Assembly: GCF_900114925.1 (NCBI RefSeq)
Contig: NZ_FOUR01000001.1
Coordinates: 186,001 to 250,000, forward strand
Direction of reading: 5' to 3'
Length of the DNA stretch: 64,000 nt
Source: Marinobacter pelagius
GTDB lineage: Bacteria; Pseudomonadota; Gammaproteobacteria; Pseudomonadales; Oleiphilaceae
The translations under genes and the position numbers were made by a program. How positions within the stretch are numbered: the stretch's first letter is position 1; each line of letters begins with the position of its first letter. The notes beneath the pieces are model-generated. The model was given only the letters and a program-made list of their open reading frames with translations, made no database searches and had not been told where the DNA came from. Positions 24,150 through 32,188 of this stretch are shown here, piece after piece.

Positions 24150-25520
24150 ATGATGATTACCCAGATGGCCGCCATTGTGGCGGCATTGTGCCTGTTCGGT
24201 TGGCTGGGCTTGCGTGCCCGTCAAACAGTCAACGGCATTGACGACTACATGACCGCCCGCAACAGTCAGGGCGCCACCACCATTGGCCTCTCCTTTCTGG
24301 CGTCAGGCATGGGCGCCTGGATCCTGTTTGCACCACCGGAAGTGGGCGCATTTGTTGGCCCGGTGGCACTCGCCGGCTACGCTCTGGGTGCGGCGTTGCC
24401 TTTTATCGTATTCGCCATGCTCGGCCCCGTCATTCGCCGGCAGATGCCTGAAGGGCGAAGCATCAGCGAGTTTGCCGAAAGACGTTTTGGCACAGGCATG
24501 CGCCGCTGGGTCTCGTTGATCTCGGTTTTGTACATGTCCTGCTTTCTGGCCGCGGAGCTCACGGCCATTGGCGCAATCACCGGACTGCTGTCTGACCTCA
24601 ATGGTCAGATTGTCATTGTCGGCGTTGCGGTCACAACACTGGTCTACACCACCTGGGGCGGATTACGGGCCAGTCTGGCCACCGATCGCTGGCAGGCATT
24701 GCTGTTGATGGCGCTGCTGGCTGCCGTGCTTTTCGTGGACTGGAAACACCTGCCTGCCGTGGCAGAATCGGCCAAATTGCCCGGCATTCCCTTCTGGAGC
24801 GCAGTCAGTGTCGCCCTTACCCTGGTGCTCGCGGTAACCGCGGCCAACCTTTTTCATCAGGGCTACTGGCAACGGGTCTGGGCCGCACGGGACAGCAGCT
24901 CACTGTGGAAAGGCGCCCTACTCGGCGGTGGCACAACCATCGTTGTGGTTGCGGTCGTGGGCGGCCTCGGGATGAGCGCTGCCATGGCCGGGCTTGAACT
25001 GGGGCAGCCGCCCATTCCGTTTTTTGCGCTGATTAATGAAGCTCCGCAATGGTTGGGCGCGGTCGCGCTGGTTCTGGCCGTCACTCTGGTGGCATCTTCA
25101 GTGGATACTCTCCAGAACGGCATCGCCTCTCTGGCCGTCGCTGAAAAGGCGGGCCTGACACTCACCGGCGCGCGCTGGATAACGGTGGCCCTGATGGTGC
25201 CGGTTGTGGTGATAGCCTTGCAGGGCGCGTCGGTTCTGCGGCTGTTCCTGATTGCCGATCTGCTGTGCGCAACGGCCATCATTCCCATTCTGATGGGGCT
25301 CTGGTCCCGGGTCACAACGGCCGCTGCCTTGAGTGGGGTGGTGGCTGGGGTTATCGGCGCGGTTCTGCCGGGCTGGCTCATGAGCGGGAGTTTCAGCGAA
25401 GCGCTCCAGATCGCCAGTTTCCCCGGTGGGGTGCCGACACTGGCGCCGTTTGCCGGGGCGATCGTGGCTTCGGGCGGAGTTACGCTGCTGCTAACGACAG
25501 TGCAGCGCCGCCAGAGGTGA
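24150..25520 (+). CDS. thiV: Sodium:solute symporter under TPP riboswitch, predicted thiamine/precursor importer
   Basis: This 456-aa integral membrane protein of the SSS family (SLC5-like) has about 12-13 hydrophobic segments. The family core TTWGGLRASLATDRWQ appears near residue 170, and GMGAWILFAPPEVGAF lies in the N-terminal region where Na+ and substrate contact is expected. SSS members directly controlled by THI elements have been predicted to carry thiamine or the HMP precursor (ThiV, comparative genomics). The symbol is given on that basis only. No thiamine biosynthetic gene is next to it. It ends 2 nt before the convergent molybdate transporter gene. Confidence 0.8.
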   Translation: MMITQMAAIVAALCLFGWLGLRARQTVNGIDDYMTARNSQGATTIGLSFLASGMGAWILFAPPEVGAFVGPVALAGYALGAALPFIVFAMLGPVIRRQMPEGRSISEFAERRFGTGMRRWVSLISVLYMSCFLAAELTAIGAITGLLSDLNGQIVIVGVAVTTLVYTTWGGLRASLATDRWQALLLMALLAAVLFVDWKHLPAVAESAKLPGIPFWSAVSVALTLVLAVTAANLFHQGYWQRVWAARDSSSLWKGALLGGGTTIVVVAVVGGLGMSAAMAGLELGQPPIPFFALINEAPQWLGAVALVLAVTLVASSVDTLQNGIASLAVAEKAGLTLTGARWITVALMVPVVVIALQGASVLRLFLIADLLCATAIIPILMGLWSRVTTAAALSGVVAGVIGAVLPGWLMSGSFSEALQIASFPGGVPTLAPFAGAIVASGGVTLLLTTVQRRQR

Positions 25521-25522
25521 CA

Positions 25523-26647
25523 CTAGGCAAGCTTCTGTCTACGCACCAGGGCCGCCCGAACCGTTTCCGATGCAACCCCGGCCAGAAGACCAAAGAACGG
25601 GTCGGCCCAGACAGTCACCAGTGCGGTTATTGCGATGACCGGCCAGCAAGACGGCTTGGCTGTCCAGAGGCGCTTCGACGCAGCCAGCTCAACGGCGGCG
25701 ACCAACAACAAGGCGCCAAGGCCGGCGGTTGGAATGGCCGCAATGATTGAGAGGCCGCCCGGTATCAAAGCGACCAGCAGCAAGCCCGTTCCCAGAAAAA
25801 CGGGAGCCAGGCCAGTCCGGGCGCCGAAGCGATAGTGTGCCGCCACGCCTCCCGCCCCGTGACACATGGGTAAGGCACCAAACGGAACCAGAAAGAGGTT
25901 GGCCAGGCCGGTGCTTACCGACAGCCGGGCTGGTGACACGCGATTCGATTGCTCGCCGAAATAATCCCCCGCCACCAGGGCCGTCAATACGATGGCATTG
26001 GTGATCGTGAGGGCCAGCTGGGGTAACACCAACGTTGAAAAGCCCTGTTGCCATTCGTCGATGCCCGGTAACCGGGGCATGATGAAAGCAACGGGATCCG
26101 CCTCTGGAAGCGAGAGCCCCTGAGCCCCCAGCACTGCACCCAACGCCACCGACACACCAAGCCCTATCAGCGCAGCGGGCCAGTTCGGAAACTTTTTCAG
26201 GGTAATGGCCAAGAGCAACAGAGTGACCACGCCCAGCGCCAAAGACGTGGCCATAAGCCCCAGGCTCATGTAAGCGAGCAACAATCCCAACCCCAACTGA
26301 AGGCCGCTCAGTACCGATCCCGGTACCAGACGGGCCACCCGGTTAATCCAGCCGGTTGCACCCAGCAGCAACAATATCGCTCCGATCAACACGCCACTGG
26401 CGACCAGGCTCCCGGAACTCACCTGGGTCGTCAGCAACAACGCAGCTACTGCTTTCATGGGCTGCACCGGTATCGGCAGTCGATAATACAGCCCCGTTGC
26501 AATATAGAATGCGGCAAAGCCCAACAGCACTGGTATCGGTGCCAGTCCTGCCACGCCAATAGCCCCGAGACTCAGCGGCAGCAGGGTGCCTATGTCACCC
26601 AATGCCCCGCTGAATTCTTTTACTGAATCTCTTTGGCTTGAAGGCAT
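25523..26647 (-). CDS. MOT1-family molybdate/sulfate transporter
   Basis: This 374-aa membrane protein has about ten hydrophobic segments. It carries the two family repeats of PF16983: EFSGALGDIGTLLPL with PIPVQPMKAVAA in the first half, and a variant PMCHGAGGVAAHYRFGARTG in the second. MOT1 proteins in plants and algae move molybdate with high affinity; bacterial members are annotated as sulfate/molybdate transporters. Neighbouring tungstate/molybdate genes support molybdate or tungstate as substrate. Convergent with the SSS gene. Its upstream region contains a REP-like palindrome but no certain promoter. Confidence 0.85.
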   Translation of the reverse strand: MPSSQRDSVKEFSGALGDIGTLLPLSLGAIGVAGLAPIPVLLGFAAFYIATGLYYRLPIPVQPMKAVAALLLTTQVSSGSLVASGVLIGAILLLLGATGWINRVARLVPGSVLSGLQLGLGLLLAYMSLGLMATSLALGVVTLLLLAITLKKFPNWPAALIGLGVSVALGAVLGAQGLSLPEADPVAFIMPRLPGIDEWQQGFSTLVLPQLALTITNAIVLTALVAGDYFGEQSNRVSPARLSVSTGLANLFLVPFGALPMCHGAGGVAAHYRFGARTGLAPVFLGTGLLLVALIPGGLSIIAAIPTAGLGALLLVAAVELAASKRLWTAKPSCWPVIAITALVTVWADPFFGLLAGVASETVRAALVRRQKLA

Positions 26648-26674
26648 GCAGGCTCCGAGTTTTATCCTGTCCCC

Positions 26675-26704
26675 GGGGTCAGAAGAAGGCTTTCTTCTGA
26701 CCCC
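26675..26704. repeat. 30-bp REP-like palindrome
   Basis: GGGGTCAGAAGAAGG / CTTTCTTCTGACCCC: 14 of 15 arm bases pair with no loop. The GGGGTCAGA...TCTGACCCC form is typical of dispersed palindromes in gammaproteobacteria. It lies between two leftward genes and may also serve as a transcription hairpin after the regulator gene at 26752. Confidence 0.55.
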
Positions 26705-26751
26705 AATTTCACAGGCTCCTGATTCACCTGTCTATTTATAGTTAACGCCAG

Positions 26752-27636
26752 TCAGGCGTTGTATACGACCTGCCCCAGTTCACTGATGTCGTAACCACCC
26801 AGGGCCTCGGCGCGCTGTACAAAACGCTCGCTGCCGGCAAACGCCAGCAGCCGTTGCATGGCCGGCTCAAAGTAGTGACGCCGGCGCATGGCCAGATCAA
26901 AATGTTCCTGCTGCAGAGGAATAAAAGCCAACCCCTGGCGCCTGGCCGCAGCTTCGATTCCCAGGCCGATATCCGCTTCGCCCTGACGAATGGCCAAAGC
27001 GAGATCGTCCTCGCTGAGCGACGGGTGATCGGCCCATGCAAGCTGCGTGGCATCGATACGGTGGCGAGCAAGTAACCCCTGCAGCAAATGGCTGACGCCG
27101 GCATCGGGCTGGCGATGCGCAACACGTATGCCGGGACGCGCGATATCCTGAAGTCTTTTGAGCCGGTGAGGGTTATCGGCCGCCAGAAGAAGCCCCTGCT
27201 GGCGTTTTGCCCACCGGATCAGAACCAGATCGCGCATCCCGCTCAGCCCCAGAGTGGCAGGGTCATTGTAGCGCTGGCTTTCAGCATGCCAGATATGCAT
27301 ACCGGCGAGCATTGCGCGCCCGTCGACTAATCTCTGTACGCCATCGCCGCTTCCCTGACAAAGCAACGCCAGCTCCGCGCCGCTTTCCTTCACGGCCCAC
27401 TCCAACAGGGGATCCTGACTGCCTGCCAACACCGGCGGGATCGGAGAGCTGACGGCGTCGTCACCCTCCAGATGGTTCATCAACCACAGATCTATACGCT
27501 GGCGCGGAAACAAAAGTTTTCCTGTCACCCGCACACAGGGAATAACGCCCTGGCTGACCAGGTCGTAGATTTTTCTTTCTTTCAGGCGCAAATACTCGGC
27601 GGCTTCGGCCGTGGTGAGGTAAGCGGGAAGGGGCAT
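26752..27636 (-). CDS. HTH plus periplasmic-binding-fold regulator, predicted Mo/W sensor
   Basis: This 294-aa protein starts MPLPAYLTTAEAAEYLRLKE at 27636 (AGGAG upstream); the ATG at 27735 is much less likely. Residues 1-55 are an excisionase/MerR-like helix-turn-helix (LTTAEAAEYLRLKERKIYDL). The rest is a PBP-like (LysR/molybdate-binding) ligand domain, ending SERFVQRAEALGGYDIS. Proteins with this layout next to tungstate or molybdate transporters are thought to bind the oxyanion and repress uptake genes. It is divergent from tupBCA. GCACAG (27662-27667) and CTGTGC (27699-27704) are inverted arms in the shared region and a possible operator. Confidence 0.75.
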   Translation of the reverse strand: MPLPAYLTTAEAAEYLRLKERKIYDLVSQGVIPCVRVTGKLLFPRQRIDLWLMNHLEGDDAVSSPIPPVLAGSQDPLLEWAVKESGAELALLCQGSGDGVQRLVDGRAMLAGMHIWHAESQRYNDPATLGLSGMRDLVLIRWAKRQQGLLLAADNPHRLKRLQDIARPGIRVAHRQPDAGVSHLLQGLLARHRIDATQLAWADHPSLSEDDLALAIRQGEADIGLGIEAAARRQGLAFIPLQQEHFDLAMRRRHYFEPAMQRLLAFAGSERFVQRAEALGGYDISELGQVVYNA

Positions 27637-27753
27637 CAGTTTCTCCTGCTGTGCGGGGCAAGCACAGGACTGTTTTATCCTGCATATTTTCCAGAAGACT
27701 GTGCAAAGCGTAGTTAAAAACGCCACGATGCTCAAGATAAAGGAGACGCAGCT

Positions 27754-28452
27754 GTGGAAAATAATGCGTTCTATGTGGCGCTCTCGCTACTGTTAAATTT
27801 CGACGCCGCCCTGTATCAGATCGTGGCGCTTTCCCTCCAGGTTTCGCTGCTGGCGGTACTGATCGCGGCTGTGCTGGGATTCCCTCTCGGAGCCGCGGTA
27901 GCGCTATGGCGTTTCCCCGGGCGTGGCGGCGTGATTGTCGTGCTCAATGCCCTGATGGGGCTGCCCCCGGTGGTGGCCGGGCTCATGGTGTATCTGTTGC
28001 TCTCCCGCGCCGGGCCACTGGGTGAACTGGGGTTCCTGTTTACACCGGGCGCCATGGTCATTGCCCAGGTTGTACTGGTGTTGCCGATTCTGGCCGCACT
28101 CTCACGCCAGAAAGTAGAAGAGATGCTGGGTGAATACCGCGAGCAATTTGTTTCACTGGGGATGTCACGGGCGCGCATGATGCCCACCCTGCTTTGGGAT
28201 GCCCGTTTCGCGCTGTTGACCGTTCTGCTCGCCGGCTTTGGCCGCGCCAGTGCGGAAGTCGGCGCGGTGATGATGGTGGGCGGCAACATTGATGGGGTCA
28301 CCCGGGTCATGACGACGGCCATAGTGCTGGAAACCGGCAAGGGCAACCTGCCCCTGGCGCTTGGGCTGGGCATTGTGCTCCTGACCCTGGTCATGCTGAT
28401 TAACGCCGGTGCCTATCTGGTGGGTGAACTGACCAGGAGGCGGACAGGATGA
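27754..28452 (+). CDS. tupB: Tungstate ABC transporter permease
   Basis: This 232-aa inner-membrane permease has about five to six hydrophobic segments. The start is a GTG at 27754 with AAGGAGA upstream. The EAA-like loop reads EQFVSLGMSRARMM, where the ATPase docks. It shows the permease pattern of TupB/WtpB, including LPPVVAGLMVYLLLSR. First gene of a three-gene operon tupB-tupC-tupA; its stop overlaps the tupC start. Tungstate rather than molybdate is inferred from the order and the binding protein TupA. Confidence 0.9.
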   Translation: MENNAFYVALSLLLNFDAALYQIVALSLQVSLLAVLIAAVLGFPLGAAVALWRFPGRGGVIVVLNALMGLPPVVAGLMVYLLLSRAGPLGELGFLFTPGAMVIAQVVLVLPILAALSRQKVEEMLGEYREQFVSLGMSRARMMPTLLWDARFALLTVLLAGFGRASAEVGAVMMVGGNIDGVTRVMTTAIVLETGKGNLPLALGLGIVLLTLVMLINAGAYLVGELTRRRTG

Positions 28453-29192
28453 CCTCAATGAACGCTCCGCTTCTCGCCTCGTCTGCCCTGTATCCGCCAC
28501 CGGCACTGAGCTTTGACGGCGTCACCTTCAGCCACGAGGAGAAGGTGTTGCTGGGCCCCTGCTCATTCACCCTGGATGGCACCGGCCCCACCCTGATCAT
28601 GGGGCCTAACGGGGCAGGCAAGAGCCTGCTGCTGCGACTGGCTCACGGTTTGCTCTCGCCCACTCAGGGGCAGGTGTCCTGGTCCAGCGAGGGGAGCCCG
28701 CGCCAGGCGATGGTGTTCCAGCAACCGGTGCTTTTGCGCCGCTCGGCCGTGGCCAACCTGATACACGCACTGTCGGTGAATAACGTGCCGCGCAGGGCAC
28801 GCGCGAAGCTTGCGTTTGATGCACTGGAGCGTTTTGGCCTGGCCGCCTGCAGCGATACGCCCGCCCGTGTGCTCTCCGGCGGTCAGCAACAGCGCCTGGC
28901 ACTGGCACGCGCCTGGGTGCTTTCTCCCCAGGTGCTGTTCCTGGATGAACCTACCTCGGCGCTCGATCCGGCGGCGATCAAAGCCGTTGAGGCCGCAGTG
29001 CGCGAGTTTCATAAGCGCGGAACGCGCATCGTGATGACCACCCACGACCTGCATCAGGCCAGACGCCTTGCCGGGGACGTACTGTTTCTCTCGGGTGGAA
29101 AAGTGCGCGAACACACGCCCGCTGAAACCTTTTTCAACACGCCCGTTTCGCGAGAGGCGCAGGCGTTTGTTGCCGGAGAGCTGGTCGATTAG
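28449..29192 (+). CDS. tupC: Tungstate ABC transporter ATPase
   Basis: This 247-aa ABC ATPase has a Walker A MGPNGAGKSLLL, a Q-loop VFQQPVLLR, the signature LSGGQQQRLALARA, a Walker B VLFLDEPTSALD and a switch His in TTHDLHQA. It lacks a TOBE/molybdate-binding C-terminal domain, which is typical of TupC rather than ModC. It drives uptake through TupB. The first ATG at 28449 overlaps the tupB stop; a downstream ATG at 28458 is also possible. Confidence 0.9.
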   Translation: MTSMNAPLLASSALYPPPALSFDGVTFSHEEKVLLGPCSFTLDGTGPTLIMGPNGAGKSLLLRLAHGLLSPTQGQVSWSSEGSPRQAMVFQQPVLLRRSAVANLIHALSVNNVPRRARAKLAFDALERFGLAACSDTPARVLSGGQQQRLALARAWVLSPQVLFLDEPTSALDPAAIKAVEAAVREFHKRGTRIVMTTHDLHQARRLAGDVLFLSGGKVREHTPAETFFNTPVSREAQAFVAGELVD

Positions 29193-29261
29193 TCCGGCTC
29201 TTATGACTTTGAAGAGTAGTTGCCCGATGGATGCCCTTACCTGACAAAAGGAAAAAACAAG

Positions 29262-30068
29262 ATGAAAAAAACGTTAAACCTGATACTCGCAGGCGTGACT
29301 GCCATGGGCCTGGCGCTCAGTGCTCAAGCCGAAGATTACATCACCCTGGCCTCGACAACCTCGACCGAGAACTCGGGGCTGTTCGACTCCATTTTACCGA
29401 AGTTTAAAGAGGCCACCGGTATCGACGTACGGGTGGTAGCCGTAGGCACCGGGCAGGCGTTCGAGCTCGCCCGCCGCGGCGACGCCGATAGCCTTCTGGT
29501 ACACGACACCGCCGGCGAGCAGCGATTCGTCGAAAACGGCTACGCCACCGAGCGCGCCGACGTCATGTACAACGACTTCGTGGTGATTGGCCCCGCGAAT
29601 GATCCCGCCAACATCCGTGACGCAAAAAGTGCCGCCGAAGCATTTGCGGCCATCGCCGAAGCCGAGGCCCCCTTCACTTCACGCGGCGATGACAGTGGCA
29701 CCAATCGTGCCGAATTGCGCCTTTGGGAAAATGCTGGCGTTGAGCCCGAGGGCGAATGGTACCGAGAACTCGGCAGCGGCATGGGGCCGACGCTCAACAC
29801 CGCCGCCGCCATGGATGCGTATGTGATGTCCGATCGCGCCACCTGGGTGGCGTTTGGCAACCGCCAGAACCTGACGCTGCTTTTCGAAGGCGACGAAGTG
29901 CTGTTCAACCAATACGGAAGCCTGCTGCTCTCCGAACAGAAGCACCCGCATCTCAAGCACGATCTGGCCAGGCAGTGGCACAATTGGCTGATTTCCGAGG
30001 ATGGCCAACAAGCGATTGCCGACTTCAAGGTGGACGGACAACAGTTGTTTTTCCCCAACGCGAAGTAG
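29262..30068 (+). CDS. tupA: Tungstate-binding periplasmic protein
   Basis: This 268-aa protein starts MKKTLNLILAGVTAMGLALS, with a Sec signal peptide cut after AQA. The mature start carries the TupA oxyanion-binding motif TTSTENSGLFDSI, and TSRGDDSGTNRAEL binds the second face of the ligand in the family. TupA binds tungstate very tightly in characterised bacteria. Last gene of the tup operon, with a clear terminator after it. A longer frame from 29220 has no ribosome site and would spoil the signal peptide. Confidence 0.93.
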   Translation: MKKTLNLILAGVTAMGLALSAQAEDYITLASTTSTENSGLFDSILPKFKEATGIDVRVVAVGTGQAFELARRGDADSLLVHDTAGEQRFVENGYATERADVMYNDFVVIGPANDPANIRDAKSAAEAFAAIAEAEAPFTSRGDDSGTNRAELRLWENAGVEPEGEWYRELGSGMGPTLNTAAAMDAYVMSDRATWVAFGNRQNLTLLFEGDEVLFNQYGSLLLSEQKHPHLKHDLARQWHNWLISEDGQQAIADFKVDGQQLFFPNAK

Positions 30069-30118
30069 CTCTTCTGAAGTAAGAGGCCACTGACCGGCCC
30101 TTGCTTTTCCTCGGTGAT

Positions 30119-30146
30119 AAAAACCCCGGCATTGCCGGGGTTTTTT
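30119..30146 (+). terminator. Rho-independent terminator after tupA
   Basis: AAACCCCGGC ATT GCCGGGGTTTTTT: 8-9 bp GC-rich stem followed by six T. The upstream A-run suggests bidirectional function. Confidence 0.9.
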
Positions 30147-30250
30147 ATTGCCGGTAAGCAGCTGTTTTTCCCGAGTGGCAAATAGGCTAATCTCTGACAA
30201 TCTCCGTAAATATTCCAATCTGCGGCGTCCATGAAACGGCTGTAACAAAA

Positions 30251-31120
30251 ATGACGATTGATCACATACTTCCCGATCCAAAAGACCCCCGACTGTCCCG
30301 TGGAGTAGAGGGCGTCGATGAAACCGGTCAACCAAAGTCGATCAGTGTGATCGAAGAACGCCCCCTGACCATCTACCTGAACAGTCAGGAGATCGTCACG
30401 GCAATGACGATCGGCGATCATCCGGAATATCTCGCCCTCGGCTTTCTGCTGAATCAGGGCATGCTGAAAGAAACTGATCAGGTCACTCGGATTGATTTCG
30501 ACGAAGAGCTGGAAGTCGCTGTGGTGCGCACGGCCGGTGTCACGGACGTCGAGGACAAACTGGAAAAGAAAACCCGGACTTCCGGCTGTGCGGTGGGCAC
30601 GGTGTTCGGTGACATGATGGCGGGCCTTGAAGGCCTGTCATTGCCGGATACGCCGGTGCATACCAGCACGTTTTACGATCTCTCCTACCAGATCAACCAT
30701 ACGCCGAGCCTGTATATGGAAACCGGTGCCATTCATGGCACCGCACTCTGCCAGGGCCGTCAGATCCTGGCCTATATGGAAGATGTCGGGCGCCACAACG
30801 CCGTCGACAAGATCGCAGGCTGGATGCACCAGAACAACATTTCTGCGGCCGACAAGGTGCTGTACACCACGGGCCGTTTGACCTCCGAAATGGTGATCAA
30901 GACCTCGCTGATGGGGATCCCGACCCTGATCAGCCGATCCGGCTTCACTGCCTGGGGTGTCGATATCGCCCGCCAGGTCGGGTTGACGCTGATCGGGCGG
31001 ATGCGGGGTAAGAAATTCACCTGCCTCAGTGGCCAGCACCGTCTGGTGTTCGATCAGGACCTGTCGCAGGTTCCCGATGAAGACAAGAAAATGCGTCGAA
31101 AAGGGGCAGAGCATGACTGA
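30251..31120 (+). CDS. fdhD: Formate dehydrogenase accessory sulfurtransferase FdhD
   Basis: This 289-aa protein in E. coli passes sulfur from IscS to the Mo-bis-MGD cofactor so that formate dehydrogenase is active. The family core is present: QEIVTAMTIGDHPEYLALGFLL, AGRQ-like QILAYMEDVGRHNAVDKI and TGRLTSEMVIK. The sulfur-binding loop reads TSGCAVGTVFG: the first Cys is there, but the second Cys of the common CxxC is Gly. It starts the Moco operon fdhD-mobA-mobB-moeA, overlapping mobA by 8 nt. Confidence 0.95.
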   Translation: MTIDHILPDPKDPRLSRGVEGVDETGQPKSISVIEERPLTIYLNSQEIVTAMTIGDHPEYLALGFLLNQGMLKETDQVTRIDFDEELEVAVVRTAGVTDVEDKLEKKTRTSGCAVGTVFGDMMAGLEGLSLPDTPVHTSTFYDLSYQINHTPSLYMETGAIHGTALCQGRQILAYMEDVGRHNAVDKIAGWMHQNNISAADKVLYTTGRLTSEMVIKTSLMGIPTLISRSGFTAWGVDIARQVGLTLIGRMRGKKFTCLSGQHRLVFDQDLSQVPDEDKKMRRKGAEHD

Positions 31121-31700
31121 GTGCGCCGTCATTCTGGCCGGTGGCCAGGCCAACCGCATGGGCGGTGGCGATAAAGGGCGACTGATGTTGGGCGATCGGT
31201 CCCTGATCCAGCGCGTCATCGATCGCATCACGCCGCAGGTGGACGCCGTGGTTTTGAATGCCAACGGGGACCTGAGCCGTTTCGACGATCTGGGGTTGCC
31301 GGTGGTCGCCGACTCTGTCCCCGGCTATGCCGGGCCTCTGGCGGGCGTGCTGGCGGGCATGGACTGGGCGGCCGAACAGGGCCACGAGTGGCTGATCAGT
31401 GTCGCCGCCGATACCCCGTCATTCCCGCTGGACCTGGTGCAACGATTGTCCGAATACGACACCCCGGTGGTATTGGCAGCAACGCCGGACCCGGAGCGTG
31501 GCCGGGTGCCACAGCCAACCTTTGGCCGTTGGCAGGTCTCGCTTCGGCACGAACTGAGAGCCGCCCTGAACGACGGCGTACGCAAAATCCGCCAGTGGAC
31601 ACAGGCCCAAGGTGAGACGCTGGTGATTTTTGATGAGGGCGACTTTTTCAACATTAATACGCCAGAAGATCTGGCCTGGGCGGAGCAGCATCTGAAGTGA
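31113..31700 (+). CDS. mobA: Molybdenum cofactor guanylyltransferase
   Basis: This 195-aa protein starts MTECAVILAGGQANRMGGGDK at 31113, inside the fdhD end. LAGGQANRMGGGDKG is the GTP-binding nucleotidyltransferase loop; VAADTPSFP holds the metal-binding Asp. MobA joins GMP to molybdopterin to make the bis-MGD used by formate dehydrogenase. The much longer frame from 31029 has no ribosome site. Coupled to mobB by a GTGA overlap. Confidence 0.95.
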   Translation: MTECAVILAGGQANRMGGGDKGRLMLGDRSLIQRVIDRITPQVDAVVLNANGDLSRFDDLGLPVVADSVPGYAGPLAGVLAGMDWAAEQGHEWLISVAADTPSFPLDLVQRLSEYDTPVVLAATPDPERGRVPQPTFGRWQVSLRHELRAALNDGVRKIRQWTQAQGETLVIFDEGDFFNINTPEDLAWAEQHLK

Positions 31701-32188
31701 ACGTTATAGGCATCGTAGGCTGGAAAAATTCGGGCAAGACCACTCTGGCCAGCGCATTGATTCGTGAGTTATCCGGCAGAGGGTTAACCGTCAACTCGAT
31801 CAAACACGCCCATCACATGGTGGACGTGGACCAACCCGGCACCGACAGCTACAAACACCGGGAGGCCGGTGCCCGGGAAGTCATCCTGGCGGGCGGTCAG
31901 CGCTTTGCCATCATGCACGAGCTCCGGGGAGCCAGGGAGCCGACGCTGGATGAACTGCTGAGACGATTGGGCCCCTGCGACTGGGTGGTCGTCGAGGGAT
32001 TCAAGACCCATGCACACCCCAAGATTGAAGTGCACCGACAGGAGTCTTCCCGTTCACCCCTTTACCGGGAAGACCCCAGCATCATTGCCGTAGCAGCGGA
32101 CTATACTCCCGATTTTGCGGGCCCGGTTTTCGACGTAAGTGATGTGCCCGCAATCGCTGACTTCATCCTGAACCGTGAAAAACCATGA
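31697..32188 (+). CDS. mobB: Molybdopterin-guanine dinucleotide biosynthesis adaptor MobB
   Basis: This 163-aa P-loop GTPase-like protein has GWKNSGKTTLASALI (Walker A), SIKHAHHMVDVDQPG with the conserved His pair, and VEGFKTHAHPKIEVHR. MobB is a helper of MobA that is not strictly essential in E. coli. GTG start overlapping the mobA stop; its own stop overlaps moeA. Confidence 0.93.
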   Translation: MNVIGIVGWKNSGKTTLASALIRELSGRGLTVNSIKHAHHMVDVDQPGTDSYKHREAGAREVILAGGQRFAIMHELRGAREPTLDELLRRLGPCDWVVVEGFKTHAHPKIEVHRQESSRSPLYREDPSIIAVAADYTPDFAGPVFDVSDVPAIADFILNREKP

